Part shown: one piece after another, positions 35,788 to 48,590 of the stretch
Numbering within the stretch: position 1 is the stretch's first letter
Layout: every line of letters starts with the position of its first letter
NCBI GenBank assembly: GCA_030435675.1
Contig: CM059622.1
Location: 8,742,001 to 8,806,000, forward strand
Length of the DNA: 64,000 nt
Direction of reading: 5' to 3'
From: Steinernema hermaphroditum
Taxonomy: Eukaryota > Nematoda > Chromadorea > Rhabditida > Steinernematidae
The notes under the pieces: generated by a model
The model's database searches: none
The model's input: only the letters and a program-made list of their open reading frames with translations
Told to the model about the DNA's origin: nothing
Position numbers and translations under genes: made by a program

Positions 35788-37543
35788 TCTTCCTCGGCTA
35801 GCAGCTCGGTGTTGTCATACGCCGAATCGGAGATTGGTCGCAGCGATGGTCTCCTGAAAGATCGTCTTGTGTACAAGTAGAGAAAAGCTTTATTCTGGGC
35901 AGCGAAGCGACGAAAGAAGGGACACGCGTCCTGACAAAAGTACAAAAGAAAGGACAAAACGCAAAAATAACACGAGGTGACCATAAACGCGGATCGGAGT
36001 CGCATGATTCAGAGAACGACTTTTGAATCAAAATCCTGAGGGAGAGCCGCGGACGATCCACTGGAGTCAGCCGCGCCTAATTGAGCGCCGCGGCGAGACC
36101 TGTCGCAGAAGTGTGTCTCTGTCTCCGTTTTCGTCTCGTCTTCTTTTTTCGTCTTTTCGGCGAACGCGCGTTTATTCTAGGAGAGACGACGCACGGAAAT
36201 AGGCGTTTTTAGATATTTCGGTCATTGCCCACCACAGTGTTTGCTCTCCTCAAGCCGATAATAGAAATTATGAGTTTGCCGGGGACGTGAAAGCAGGATC
36301 GATTTCGGGAACGCTCACTGATATCGAGAAGCGTGGTGGGTGGGGTGTTGCGATGGACTAATCGCGAAAGGTCAAGATCGCTCCTTTGGGGATGAAAGGA
36401 CGTGTGCGGGTGGCGGTGCAGCCTTCGTTCCGCCGCGGTGCACAGTTTTCGCCCTAGGCCATGCGGAGGCAATTATGCGCTACTGGATGAAAGAGTGAGG
36501 TCGGCGCGGATAAATTAATTTCCAAGGCGTCATGTGACCGCCGGCGAGTGTGCTACGTGGGCCGAGGGCGAATCTGAAGCGCACCACCCACGCAAGAAGA
36601 AAACAACGATCAAGTGGATTCTAATCGCAACGTGATCGCTTGGCGCGGAAAGTGACAGCAATAGACGAACAAAAGGCGCACCCACCTGTTTGGGAAGGCG
36701 TGCTCAAACGGAACCATGGCGTGGAGATAATCCCGATCGGCGTCGCTGCTTGCCGCGCCACGAACGTAGATCGGCGATGTTTCCTCTCCGGATAGCCATT
36801 CTGGGATTAAGTGCCTCACTGACGCGATAATTCTCTTTAAACACGTAAAAGTGCGTCTAGGGTGTTTTTTTTTCGCACATCATTGACGTGGTCTTCGATC
36901 GGTTTGGCAAACCGGTAGGGCCGAAAAAATTGAAAAATATAACAAGAAGCCAACATTACGCTGTATGCGTTTTAGTGTGTGATGGGGGCACGCCCTGCTA
37001 ACAGAGAGAGTTTATTGAGTTATCATGAGAACATACAAACGCAGAAAAGGAAACGAACCGGGAGGAGATACCAGAAGCGGACGAATTCGCTCTATTCGAT
37101 TTCTTTGCGTCGAGGAGATGATCTAGCGAACCGACGGACTATGTACATGTAGAGGGGAGATACCCGAATGGTGAGGGGATCCACGAACAGAAGACTCTAT
37201 GCGGTTCTAACCGTTTGGAGAGTGGGGGTGGACAGCGAGCGGGCGACGACAATAAATAAATGTACGGTAAGTACAGTATGTACAGAGAGGAGAGGAAATA
37301 TTCCGAGCGGAGGGCAGAGGGAAGGGCCTGAGACGGAGGGAAGGATACGGTAATGAGGTAGTCTTGCACAAACGACGCACGCGACTCGACCGTGATGATA
37401 TACGGTAGTCTTGCGGTACGGTATTTGTTGTTCGGCAGTTCGAAGGGCACCACGAGCGAGAAAGGTGCGAGCAGAGGACCTGGATTACGGTAACTGGGGT
37501 CGAAGGAGACACGTGGCAGTCGGTGATGATAAAGCTGATGGGG
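35788..37543. other. Intergenic, upstream of TPST and 3' flank of Ig receptor
   Basis: About 1.75 kb; no gene recognised. The right part (about 37200-37540) likely includes the 3' UTR of the Ig/FN3 gene; several AATAAA-like words occur there. Confidence 0.5.
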
Positions 37544-40500
37544 TCAGGACTCGGTGAGGTTCGCCTGGTTCTGGGCGAAATGGGCGAAAGAGTGGGCCTG
37601 GAGGTGGCAGAAGAAGGTGGACGACGCGGCGGGCGGCGGGTTGGAGGGGATGAGGGAGAGGTGGTGCGACTGGTGGTTGACGAGGTCGTCGTAGACGATG
37701 CCGGAGTCGTTGAGGTTGGGCAGAGAGGAGGTGAGGGCGGCGGAGGGTGAGTGGTGCGGCGACGAGGAGGTGCCGCTGGTGGAGGTGGTCGCGTCGCCAC
37801 CGCCGATGCCCACGGTCTCCGGTGCCACGAAGAGGCCCCCGGTGACGCCGCAGGAGTGCAGTGACGTCGACTTGCTGCTCGCGCGCCGGGGCTCGCGGTT
37901 CCCGACGAGCGGCAGGGCATCGCAGCTGTGAGAGCGCAGAAGACGCACCAAGGGCACCACCTCGGGCTCTGCCACCTCGGAGAGTCCGTCGTCTAGGACT
38001 TCTTCCACCTCAATGACTTCGTGGACAACCACGACGTCCTGTGGCGCCAGAAGAGGCACGCCGCTGGCGAAGACGAAGCCCTGGAGAAGAGGATCGCCCC
38101 TCGCGAGGCTCTTCTCGAAGAGCGCGCGGCCGCTCGGCTGCGCGCCCAGCTCGTCGCCCTTCTCGTCGAAGCTCCTCGACGGGGGCTCTTCCTCCGAGAG
38201 GAGTCGGACATTCTCCGGCGCCTCAGAGGGCGCGCAGCTCGACTCCACGCAGCTCGGCGCCATCGGGCGCAGCTCTATCGCGTTCTTCGCCGCCTCCTCC
38301 AGAAGCCGCGCCTCGAGGCGCGCCACTTTCCGTCGTTTCCGGTAGCTACAAGAAGGACGTGGACCATCAGGACGGGCTGTGACCTACCGTATGCGCACGA
38401 CGAGAGTGCAGAGGACGACGAGGGCGGAACAGAGAAGAATGAGGAGCACGATAGTGATGACGATCTTGTGGCGATTGGCGATCGTCCAGGGAGGCATCGG
38501 CGTCGTGAACGGCATCGAGGTGAGGCGGATGGCCAGCGGAGGCGACTTCTCGCTGAAGGACCTGGGCTTGTCGGTGCGCGAGGAGAGCCGAAATTGGTAC
38601 TCAATGTCCTTGACGAGGCTCGTTACCGTAACCGCCGAGGCGTCGCGTCCCCCTGAAAGATCCTCGGGGTCTGTGGGGCCAAAGTGGCGCCTACCTTCCA
38701 CGGGGACCTCCTCGAGCAGTCGGTTGTTCTGGTAGAGGAGAACCACGTAGCCGTTGACGGCGGAGAAGCGCGCATCGAGGTCCTCGGTCTGAGGCATCCA
38801 CGAGATACGCACTGTGGACTCGTTCACCGCCTCGAGGCGCATGTCCGCGGGGTACGGTAGCTGCTCGAACTCAGGCGTGCGGCAGAGGAACCACGAGCCC
38901 TCAACGGCGAGGCCGCCGAAGGCGCGCGCCTCGACCATCATCTGGTACGTGGAGTTCGGCTGCAAGTCAGGCAGGTCGGCGAACGAGTTCTTTCTGAAGG
39001 AGGCGTTCAGGGGGCGCGCGGCGGCGACTTACGTCTCGTGCGTCGGATCCTCGAAGCCGGTGTCGGCGTCGGCGTCGATGACGTAGTGGACGACGTAGGT
39101 GATGTCGAGGTCAGGGTCCTGTGGGGCTTTCCAGAAGACACGCGTCGCTTGGCCCTTGTCGTCGGAGGGCTCGCACCAGCACAGGACCTCGGAGGCGCCG
39201 CAGTCCACGGCCCGCGGCCTCCGGTCCGGGTCGGCCATCGGGTTGAAGGGATTGTAGCCGGCGGTGAGGTACTCATGCACGCAGGCGCGGAAGCCGTGCT
39301 TCCCCGAGGCCTTGATGTACTCGGCACAGATCTCGTACTTCCGGTGCAACTCCAAGTGCTGCAGCAGCTTCGCGCTGCCGACGGCGTGGGGTACGGTCAC
39401 CTCGCGCAGGGGGCCGTCGACATCATCGGTGACGTCCATGTAGGAGACACGGACAAACTGCACGTCGGGCGCCGTAGAGAGCGTCCAGTTGACGATCATG
39501 ATGGCGTTGTTGTTCTTCTGAAGCCGGAGCGTGAGGAGACGAAGGAGGGAGACCGGCGCCCACCTGTGTGATGCCGATGCCTGGCACCTCGAGGAGCCGG
39601 TCGGCCGTCCGATTGAGGCCGACGGGCACGCGCGTCCAGTCGTAGTGCTCCCGGAGGATCTTCGCCGGAGGCAGGCCGGCGCGCGTCGAAGGGACCACAC
39701 GCACCGCGTAGAGGCCGTCGGGGTGCAGATTCTCGATGGTGAAGGAGGAGCGGTTCCCGGGCACCATCACCTGCGTCGGCTTTGGCCATCGGCGCTCCGT
39801 CTCCGAGGGTTTCACCGCGAACTCGAGGCTGTACTCCTGGAGCACGCCATTGAGTGTCGCCTCGGAGGGCTCCTTCCACGTCACCGTCATCGAGTCGCCG
39901 GTGACCAGCGTCTGGACGTCGAGGGCGAAGCGGGCGTCTGAAGGGGCGTCTGAGAGCGTCGAAGGAGCGGGGACTTACAGGCGTCGTAGGAGACGATGTC
40001 GATCTCGTCGGAGAGAGGACTGAGCCTGCTGCCCTCCATCATCGACATCTGGATAGTGTAGTTCTCGTGGGGCTGTAGACGGTACTCCGGAGGACAGCAA
40101 TCGCCCTCGCAGTAGCCGTCGATGGTGCAGGCGATGCCCTCCGACAGCTGGATCTTGTTCGCCCTGCCACCCCCGGGGCTGTAGTAGGAGAGGAGGAACA
40201 TTATGAACTGCGCCTTGACATGATCAACTGACGGCGGCAGCTTCCACCGGAGCCGCAGCTTGTTCCTCCGGTGGTCGACGCGCGCCGTCAGGTTCTCGAT
40301 ACGGTCGTTCTTCTCCGAGTGCACCTCCAGTGCGTAGACGTAGGTGTTCTGGCCGGCGCGGTCGAGCGTCACGCACTGGTAGAGGCCCTCGTCGCCGAGC
40401 TGGATGTCCGAGATGACCAGCTGACTCCGGAAAGTTATTCCGAAGCCGTAGCTGTTCTTCACGGGCGTCACGCCCTCCGCCGGCAGAATCTTAAATGGCT

Positions 40501-43500
40501 TAGAGGAGCGCGCGCCGGTGGCGCCTACCGAGAAGCGAGGTGGCTGCACGATTCGTCGTCCGCCGTGGTACCAGTGCACCTGAACCTCGTCGAGGGGACC
40601 CTCACTGAAGGCCGTGCACTCGAAGCGGTTCACGGAGCCCTGGTGCGCCATCTTCAGCTCCGGACTCTCCTTCAGGTTCAGGATGACGGGGCGTTCTGCA
40701 AGCATAACAGGGTCAGAGTCCCTGCGGAGGTACCCACCGATGAAGTGGAGCTTCATAGTGCGGAGCTTGACGGTGCTGGCGGGGTCACTTTCGATCGACG
40801 CGAGGCACTCGTATACGCTCTCCGCGTCGCGCTTTACCTTCGCCACGATCATACTCGCCTTCTTCTGCACCGTCTTCTCTCCGACGATTCTCCAGAAGAC
40901 CGTAACCGAGGAGTCGGGCGTCAGACACTCCAGCAGAGCGCTCCTCCCACGAGTCACCACGACGGTCTCGGGGCTCGCCGAGATCAAGCTCATCGGATCC
41001 AAGGTGGCGTTCTCCGCGGCCTCGACGATCTGCAGAGTCGCCGAGTGGCTCTCCACCCTCTGCTCGAAGTACGCCGTCTCGGCGACACACCGGAAACGAC
41101 CTTCGTCGCTCCGGGAGGCGTTCAGCAGATGCAGGATCGACTCTCCGTTAATGGATAATCTGCAAAGAACCCCGGAGTCTTGCCTATCGAAGCGGCACTT
41201 ACATGAGAAGCCGACCTCCGAAAACGGCGGCGTCGATCGGGGAGCCGTCGCGGAGCCAGTCGAGCTTCGGGAGGGGTGCCCCGGAGGCGCGGCACGTCAA
41301 GCGCAAGGAGCGGCCCTCGACGACGGCCTGCGAGATCGGGTGAACCTCAAAACGCGGTGGCTCCGAGAGGCGGAGGAAGAGGGCATCGGAGACGAGGGCG
41401 CCGCCGGGATACACGTCGGCGAATGTGTCGATCTCGCGGGAGGTAGCGGTACAGCGGTACTCGCCGACGTCGGCGGAGGAGGCGTTCGCGATGCGGAGCT
41501 CCGCGGAGCTCCCCTCCAGAGGCGCTCCGTCACGGAGCCAGCGGATCGACCTGGCGATAGCCGCACGGTCCCGTTCGTACTTGCCGACTTCGCGCCCGGA
41601 GTACGGTCCCGCCGAGCAGCGGAGCTTCACCGAAGTGGAGCGCTCGGTGTCGACAAAGACGTCGTCGAAGGAGCCGTCCTCGTGGAGGATTTCGTCGTGT
41701 GATGTGCCCCTCCGCTCGATCTGGACGCCGCGCGTAAAATGGAGGAAGGGCCGGAGGGCGTCGTTCGACAGCGTGATCACCATGTTCCTCCGGCGCTCCT
41801 CCTCGTCTGGCTTCCGCGTCGGAGTGGCCGCGGATTCAGAGAGGGACGGAGAGGGATTTCTGGTGATGGCGACCTTCGGACGGCCGGGGGAGGCAGATTC
41901 CGGGGCAGAGGGCGTCGGTCGGGAACGGGGCGAGGGGGCAGGATTCCGAGCGGCGGCGAAAGGGACGTACCCGTGGAGTTCTACATGTTCTGGAAAACGA
42001 GATTCAGGCGCTTCTATTGAGTTGCTGGATTCGAAATATTACAATTGATATACATTGTCTATTTTCACAATATTTATTCCTAGCCCAAAATGGATGGGCG
42101 CGTTGTTGTGTACAGTCAACTGTCACCCCACACTATGATTGGCGACTTGTACATTATATTCCACTTGATGTTAGACGCTTATTCTGTCCTTATAGTCATT
42201 TTTACCCTAGGCACCTAGAAATGGCGAAATACGACGTCCTGTGCAGGTTTCATATGGTATTAATTGTTCGATCCACAGTGTTTGAAATCGTTTTGACCGT
42301 AAAATTCTACCATTTTGAACTCTATCCCCTATATATAAACGGAGAAGCGACGGGTCCGTTGCAGGGGTGGGCAAGGGGTGGGTCGATTGTGATCCGCAAC
42401 GAAATCCCTGAATTCGCAATGTACCGCGGCGGTCGCGTGGGAGTGGGGTCAAAGAGTTCTCATGGTTTTTTTTGCAGACCATCCCTTCCTCTAACAGATG
42501 GTGTGTAAAAACAGCCTAAGCACATTGCCCATTCTGGCCTAAATGGGCCATCTTTATCACAAGTCACGATGGTCCCGCAGCGATATCCCTGAGTGAGTGT
42601 AAAATACGGTGGATTTGTGGGCAGTTTACAGTAAAAATGGCCAGTTTACCCCTTTTTTCTCGGCTGGGGTAGGGATAAAGGGGTCTACCCGATAGTACGT
42701 GGGTTGATAAACGATCATATTGCTAAACATAAGGCAAAATGACGATTTTTCCACAAAAGTCAGCCTCTTAGGCCAAAAACAACAATGAAACATAGTAATT
42801 TCGATGCACTGCTGCATAGAGCTAGACAAGCTCTATTGATTAGACCCCCCTTTACTCCCCCCCCGGCCGAGAAAAATGGGGTAAACAGGTCATTTTATGT
42901 AAATCTACCGTATTTACCTGCCATTCAGGGAGATCGTTGCGGGACCACACGCTAAACCTCCTACTTCACTTCAATGTTTTGACCCATACCTGTAATGACG
43001 ATCGCGTATTTTTTTTTTGCAGTATCTTGTAGGGAAGCCCACTTCACTCTGGCTTTTAAGACCGTGGTTCTTAAAACGACCTGTTGGCGCATCCATGCTA
43101 CGCCCGCAGGGCTATGGTGTCTGGCCGCCCGCAGGGCTACAGTTTTTTGGCCCCAACTTCAGCCCTATCCATGAGCGCCAATCTTGCCACCCGCAGGGCT
43201 ACAGTTTTTTGGCCCCAACTTCAGCCCTATCCATGAGCGCCAATCTTGCCGCCCGCAGGGCTATGGTGTCTTGCCGCCCGCAGGGCTATTGGCTAATTGG
43301 CTTTTAGTACCTGGAGGGCGCGAATTCGCGCGCAGCCGGGTTTATTGATTATTTAATTTAGAGCTTCTTAAAGAGCTAGATCAACTCTACGAAATGTGTA
43401 CATTTTCAGCCCATGTAGGTATCCATTCGAAAAGCAAGGGACAAATTAATTGATAAGGTCTGTGTGACCATCGTGAGGGACACCGAGAAGTGTTTCGGGG

Positions 43501-44320
43501 TCTCTATCGCCACTCATTGCGGTCATTTCGAGTACCGCTTGTCATATTCCAAAATTTCAGACTGTTCTGATCTTAAAGTTTCATGCAATTTGGTCTTGAA
43601 ATTTTACTGGGTTTTCGGGCTATTTGAAACTTGCAGAACTTTTGGGACGCCCTGTATATAAACGGAGAACCGAAGGGTCCGTTGGTCTGTTTGTGTGTGT
43701 TTTCCGTGAGCACGGAGAAAACACCCACACAAAATGAGGAACCCGAGGGGAACCGAACCGACACCGCCCGCTTACAAAACGAAGCACGTTTGCAATAAGC
43801 CACACAGATGTTGCCATCGTACCAGGATGGCAGACCTTGCGTTTCTTAAGGTTTTTGGGCCCTGTTTTATCCTGTTTTGTGAGCACCATTCTGGCCGCCC
43901 ACAGGGCTGTGATGTCTCCATCCGAAAGGCCTAGTGGCCCTTTGTGTGTTTGCAGTTTTTTGGCCTTTTTTGGCCGAGGGCGCGAATTCGCGCGCAGCTG
44001 CGTTATTTTCTATAAACACGGCATCCGACTTTTGCCCGGGAAGTGAACTGCAGTTGCTCGCACGATGTTAATCTCTACTGGTGTTAATAAACTGTCATTG
44101 TAATTTTGTAACATTTTCAATGTAGTAGCCCAAGCAGGGCTCGATCGGCTGTTTGCTCACCTGGCTGGTTCCATGGCGCCTGCGAAGCGGCGCCAGCGGC
44201 GTCGTCGGCCGCTGCTAGGAGACTCCCGAGGAGAGCGAAGGCGAGGAATGCGCGGAAGAACGTCGAAGTCGCGGCCCCGATTCCGCCGAAGCGCCACCTT
44301 GTCGTCGGAGATCGAATCTT
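37544..44320 (-). CDS. Ig/fibronectin-III transmembrane receptor (IGDCC/DCC-like), 5' end unresolved
   Basis: Exons: 44161-44320, 41203-41989, 39979-41159, 39564-39937, 39033-39517, 38695-38993, 38388-38652, 37544-38345; at least 1450 residues. The first listed exon encodes a signal-peptide-like helix (FLAFALLGSLLAAADDAAG) and joins in phase across a 2.2-kb intron full of repeats. The ectodomain has a Pro/Ser-rich linker, four Ig domains (paired Cys in VKLRCSAG/GEYRCTA, LRLTCRA/GRFRCVA, ALLECLT/YECLA, NRFECTA/GLYQCVT), then about five FN3 domains (e.g. MTVTWKEPSEATLNG; VRISWMPQTED). One TM helix (IVITIVLLILLCSALVVLC) is followed by about 270 cytosolic residues. Four Ig plus five FN3 resembles IGDCC/neogenin guidance receptors, but assignment to a named gene is not secure. 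The start codon was not found; an exon ending at 44363 in phase is possible. Confidence 0.85.
42326..43345 (-). repeat. Dispersed repeat R1, copy 1 (long, intronic)
   Basis: Starts with CCTATATATAAACGGAG and ends with GGCGCGAATTCGCGCGCAGC, the two ends shared by all R1 copies, but the middle is longer and includes the foldback at 42563-42957. Between 43095 and 43290 it holds tandem subrepeats of CGCCCGCAGGGCTA with a roughly 60-bp period unit. Lies inside the first known intron of the Ig receptor. Confidence 0.75.
42563..42957. repeat. Foldback / inverted-repeat element
   Basis: Arms of about 90-95 bp (roughly 42563-42665 and 42868-42957) are imperfect reverse complements, sharing GGTCCCGCA, GATTT, GTTTACCCC and TTTCTCGGC in matching order. 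Termini are not CAAGGGA, so it is a different family from the TNA elements. Confidence 0.7.
43651..44006 (-). repeat. Dispersed repeat R1, copy 2
   Basis: Compact copy: TGTATATAAACGGAGAA end, a hairpin-forming GTGTTTTCCGTGAGCACGGA segment, a tRNA-like stretch with B-box-like GGTTCGGTTCC on the minus strand, and the GCGAATTCGCGCGCAGC end. Also inside the Ig receptor's large intron. Confidence 0.8.
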
Positions 44321-44362
44321 CTGTAAGAGAACGATGCGCGAGGGGGTCCGGGGGCTGCCTAC

Positions 44363-47062
44363 AGTATCCGAATCTCCGCATCGACACAGTCTTCGATCTC
44401 TGGGAACCTCGAGAAGCGGGTGGCAGTCGGAGGGGGCGAGGTTCCGCAGGTCGGCACCATTGGAGAGCTGAGGAGCGAGGGAGGGGTCAGCAGAAGGTGA
44501 CGAGGAGCTCGGAGACGGAGTGGCGCATCTTCTGGAGGAGGCGGCGGCTTCGACGTGTCCTGAGGTCACGTCTTCGGGAATCGCGACGGCGTGGAGATCT
44601 TCGGTCGACGATGGTGTGGAGGAGCAGGGCGTTCTGGCGGCGAAGGGGCGTCCTTCTGCGCGAATCTCGGCGCTGGGTACTGTCGAAGTCCGCGGGGGTC
44701 GGGGAGCGGAGGAGAGAGGCGGAGGGGACAGAAATCGAATAGTGAGAACTGAGGAGGAGTGACAATGAACTCGCGTGGCCACGCGAGTCTTCTTCCCAAA
44801 AAGATCTGCACAGATCTGAAAGGAGCGTCTTTTCCTGAAGCAGAGAACGGCCACTGATAATTACGATCGGAATTACGTGGCGCGGACCGAATCGCGACGC
44901 AAAGAGTGCCACCACCACGCACCGCGGAATATGCACCGATAAGATCTACACCGCACGCCTGCAACGAGCGCCCGATCCCCAGCGTCCAGAATCTACACGC
45001 GACTCCTTCTTCGCCTTCGGGCTTCGTGCAGCGCGAGAATATTTATTGTCGCCGGAGAAGGCTTCAGCGAAGCGCTAGAGGCGCCAGGAACCTCCTTATC
45101 AGTGATCGGCGAGCCGAAAACCACGATCTTTGATCGCCGCGGGAAAAGAATCCCGAGGACGCCTTGTTTACGGCATATCGGAGGAGAGTGCGCGAACGCC
45201 AGTGGAGGGGTTGCCGAAGTCCACCCGCGCCTCGAGCGAGTTCGTCGGAGAGGGCGCCGCTCGCGAAGTGCACTTGGGATCGGCGCGACGCGCGGAGATC
45301 CTTTTGGCAGGCAGGCGCGGGGCAGGTGAGTGCGGGTTCCCCCAGAGCAAACAGTCCGCGTCTTCGGAACGCGAAAGGCTCGCGCACGCCTGGAAGGCAC
45401 GGACGCGCGATCTAATCCCGCCAAAAAGGCGACGCGCGATGGATCGATAGAACGCCGCGAAATCGGCGGCGTTCGCCGCGTCATCGCCTCCGGGCATCGG
45501 CCGCCTCCGAGCCCTCGTCTCCGCCCCCCCCCCTCTCCTACCGTCAGCTGAGCCAGCTGAGGATCGCGGAGTTCGGTGGGCGCCGGGCGCTTCCGAGGCC
45601 GCCCCTCGCACAGGGGATGGGGCGCTGTCAGGGGGAGCGCAGGGGGGTGGAGGAGCGCTTCGGAGAGGACGACGGGGCGCGTTGGCCGCGCGCCAAGCGT
45701 GTGGAAATCAAAAGGCGCGGCGAGGGAGGCTGCAGCCTAGAGGCAAAGAAGGCGCTGCGGTGATCAAAGATCGAGACGGCGAAGGCGAAGCCGTGGGGCG
45801 CTCCTCGAAGTGCATCGGTGTTGCGGAGTGGCGCCGAGGTGGGTGGCGGCGAGAGAACGTAGCCGCCGCGCAGAGTCTAGCGAGGCCACGAGAGGGTGCT
45901 GAAGAAGGAGCACGGGGCATAACCATCTACTACCGTAGTCCTCGAAGAGAGGTGGCAGCAACACCTAGCGGCGCCAACGACGGCGCCAGAAGGCGATTCC
46001 GAATAGGAGCGCCCAAAGAGGGACGAGGGAGTGGAGGAGGAAGCGAGGGGAGATGACCCTGGATTCTAGTCACCAGAGGAGCTCCGGTCGCTTCTAGCTG
46101 CGCTTAGAGGAGCGCGGAGGCGTCGCGGAAGGAGGCGCGTGGATTTGATAAGCGGAGATTCGTCGAAGGGCTGCAGGGGTGCACTCGCTGGCTCACGTGA
46201 AGGGCGTTTTTTGCAAGCGGCGCTCGAACCAAGTGTTGTTGTTTGGAGGGGCGCGAGAGGCGAGCGGCGGAAGGGGCCGGCAGAGAGCGAGAGGGAACAT
46301 GTGATCGGAGAAGAAGGCGATGACGGAAAGGCCAAAGAAAAGACGCCGAAGATTGAGCGGAGATCGAAGGTCGAGCCGCGCGATGCTTCCCTGCCTCCAC
46401 TGGAAGCCGCCAAGCCTCTGGAGAGAGAGCGAGGAATCTCTTACGCTTCGAGATCCTGAAAAGGAGCGTCCTCTGAGGCGCCCTACGATTTTTTTGGCGT
46501 TGAAAGACGCGGCGAAACCCTTTCAGAAACCATCGGAAGAGTCCCCCGGAATCTTCGGCCTCTACCCCAGCTTCCGACGCATTCCCTCACATGGCCGCAC
46601 TGAGAAGGTCCGCGCGGGGCTAGGCGACAACCGAAGGCGAATTTAATAGAATAAACGAGGCACGCTTCTGCGAAACGAAAAACAAATCGCCGCTCGAGTG
46701 CCCCGGGGAAGATGACGTCACCCTCGGGCGCGGCGCAGCGGAAATGACCCCCAAGATGACCACTCGTGGAAGGGGATACCGTTTCTTGGGCCTCCGACCA
46801 AAGGTTCCCGGGAGAAAGAAATCGTTTCGGAGGCCGCGGCGCAATCAATGCATCGCGAAGAAACCGGAAAACGCGCCGGAAGTGGCAGCAGAGGCGCTCC
46901 GAAGGTCGAAGGCGCTGTTTACCTTCATCTCGATAAGATCCCTCGACGACGCTGCGAAAAGCGCCTAAATATATCGTAATTACGCGTGGCGCTCTGTTTT
47001 TCTCCCTAAGTGGCATCTTTAGCGGCGCATTCCGACCTGCGACCCTTCGCGGCTTTAATCAC
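44363..47062. other. Upstream region of Ig receptor, 2.7 kb
   Basis: Long GC-rich frames occur on both strands (for instance minus strand 44363-44854, open into the receptor's signal exon) but have low-complexity Ser/Arg/Pro composition. No family recognised; probably promoter and 5' UTR of the receptor plus intergenic DNA. Confidence 0.4.
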
Positions 47063-47385
47063 AATAAACCCGGCTGCGCGCGAATTCGCGCCCTCCAGGT
47101 ACTAAAAGCCAATTAGCCCATAGCCCTGCGGGCGGCAAGATTGGTGCTCATGCAAAGGGTTGAAGTTGGGGGCAAAAAACTGTAGCCCTGCGGGCGGCAA
47201 GGCACAATAGCCCTGCGGGCGGCAAGACACCATAGCCATGCGGGCGGCAAGATTGGTGCTCATGAAAATGACTGAAGTTGTCCAAAAAAACTGCAAAGCT
47301 AAAAAATACGCTAAAAATGGCACAAAAACTGTAAGGAAACGCAAAGCCTTGCGTCCCCAGATATATGGTGGAAGTATAGCGCTAC
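47063..47385 (+). repeat. Dispersed repeat R1, copy 3 (truncated)
   Basis: Begins AATAAACCCGGCTGCGCGCG and shows the GCCCTGCGGGCGGCAAGA subrepeats, then a TGGTGGAAGTATAGCGCTAC segment shared with copy 6; the tRNA-like and hairpin parts are missing and it runs directly into repeat R2. Confidence 0.75.
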
Positions 47386-47394
47386 CGTTCATTT

Positions 47395-47980
47395 TGTGTC
47401 CCCAGCGGTCGGTCTGTTCGTCCACTCGCTCTCTCTCGGAGGCTGTCTGAGCCGAGTGAGTTGAGTGAGCGGTCGTTCTCGGCCGTCGTTGTTGGCGCAA
47501 TGATCGCCCCGACTCCCAGAAGGCCTGGAACACCAGGGAGCCGTAGTTCCACCGTCTTGCCAAGAAGCCCGTCACTGCTGCCCGACTCCACCCGCGTTGC
47601 CAGAGAAGCCGAAGAAGCGTTGCAACTCCGAAGTCCGCGCCGCCAGCTGCCCTGATGGTTCCCGGTTCGCCCGTTATGCTCCACCGATGCGTTTCGCCCG
47701 GATGCCGTTCTTCGCTCGTGCCGCCCGCGGATGCCGCCGAAGAAGCTCCTCAACTTCGACGTCCGCGCCGCCACCCGAGCTGAAGGTGGGTTCGCTGTGC
47801 TCTGCCGTCTTCGGAATCAGCTCTTCGCCTCTCTGATGCCCGCGCACACTGATGGGATCGTTGCGTTCTACTCTTATGTGCCGAAGTCAGAAGAAGACCG
47901 GCGACTACGGAGTGACAATTTGGTTTTTTGTGCATATATATGACGTCTCGCAAGGCGTAAGCCTTAGATACGAGAAATAA
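47395..47980 (+). repeat. Dispersed repeat R2, copy 2
   Basis: Longer, better-preserved relative of 12790-13215, here without any CAAGGGA termini. Ends in a hairpin-like CGCAAGGCGTAAGCCTT that resembles the end of repeat R3. Confidence 0.75.
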
Positions 47981-48028
47981 ACTCGTAAACTCGTTATCGA
48001 TTACTTGCTCTATTGCTACTCGCTTCAT

Positions 48029-48533
48029 CCCCTATATATAAATGGAGAACCGACGGGTCCATTGGTCTGTGTGTCTGTGTGTGTGTTTTTCCGTGCGCAC
48101 GGAGAAAACACCCACACAAAATAAGGACCCCGCGGGGAACCGAACCCGACACCGCCCGCTTACAAACAGAGAACGTTCGCAATGAGCCACACAGACAGTT
48201 GAGATGGTAGTGCTCTACCTCCACTATCTCCCTGGCGATGCTAGGCTTTGAGTTTTTTTTTCTGTTTTTGAGTGATTTTTTGCCTATTTTGTAACCAGCA
48301 GTGTTTTCGGTTCGAGTTTCCTGAATCTTTACAGTTTTTCGCCCACTTTAGCCATTTACATGAGCGCCAATCTTGCCGCCCGCAGGGCTATGGTGTCTTG
48401 CCGCCCGCAGGGCTACAGTTTTTGGCCCCAACTTCAGCCCTACCCATGAGAGCCAATCTTGCCGCCCGCAGGGCTACAGGCTAATTGGCTTTTAGCACCT
48501 GGAGGGCGCGAATTCGCGCGCAGCCGGGTTTAT
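48029..48533 (-). repeat. Dispersed repeat R1, copy 4
   Basis: Full-looking copy with the TATATATAAATGGAG end, a perfect-arm hairpin around CCGTGCGCACGG (near 48092-48103), tRNA-like module, subrepeats and GCGAATTCGCGCGCAGC end. It abuts the 3' end of the MARVEL gene, whose AATAAA lies at the border. Confidence 0.8.
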
Positions 48534-48534
48534 G

Positions 48535-48541
48535 CTTTATT
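48535..48541 (-). terminator. Poly(A) signal of MARVEL gene
   Basis: AATAAA on the minus strand about 50 nt beyond the stop codon, exactly at the edge of R1 copy 4. Confidence 0.55.
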
Positions 48542-48590
48542 AGGAAGGCACTGGATTGCTTGTGGAAGGGAGGAAGGGGAGCGAAGACGG

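Noticed and set aside
43095..43290. CRISPR-like array
   Set aside because: Repeats are subrepeats of a dispersed eukaryotic element with near-identical spacers; the genome is clearly a nematode's.
44363..46650. Long GC-rich frames on both strands
   Set aside because: Low-complexity Arg/Ser/Pro translations with equal open length on opposite strands; no motif. Only the 44161-44320 exon was kept because its phase fits the receptor.
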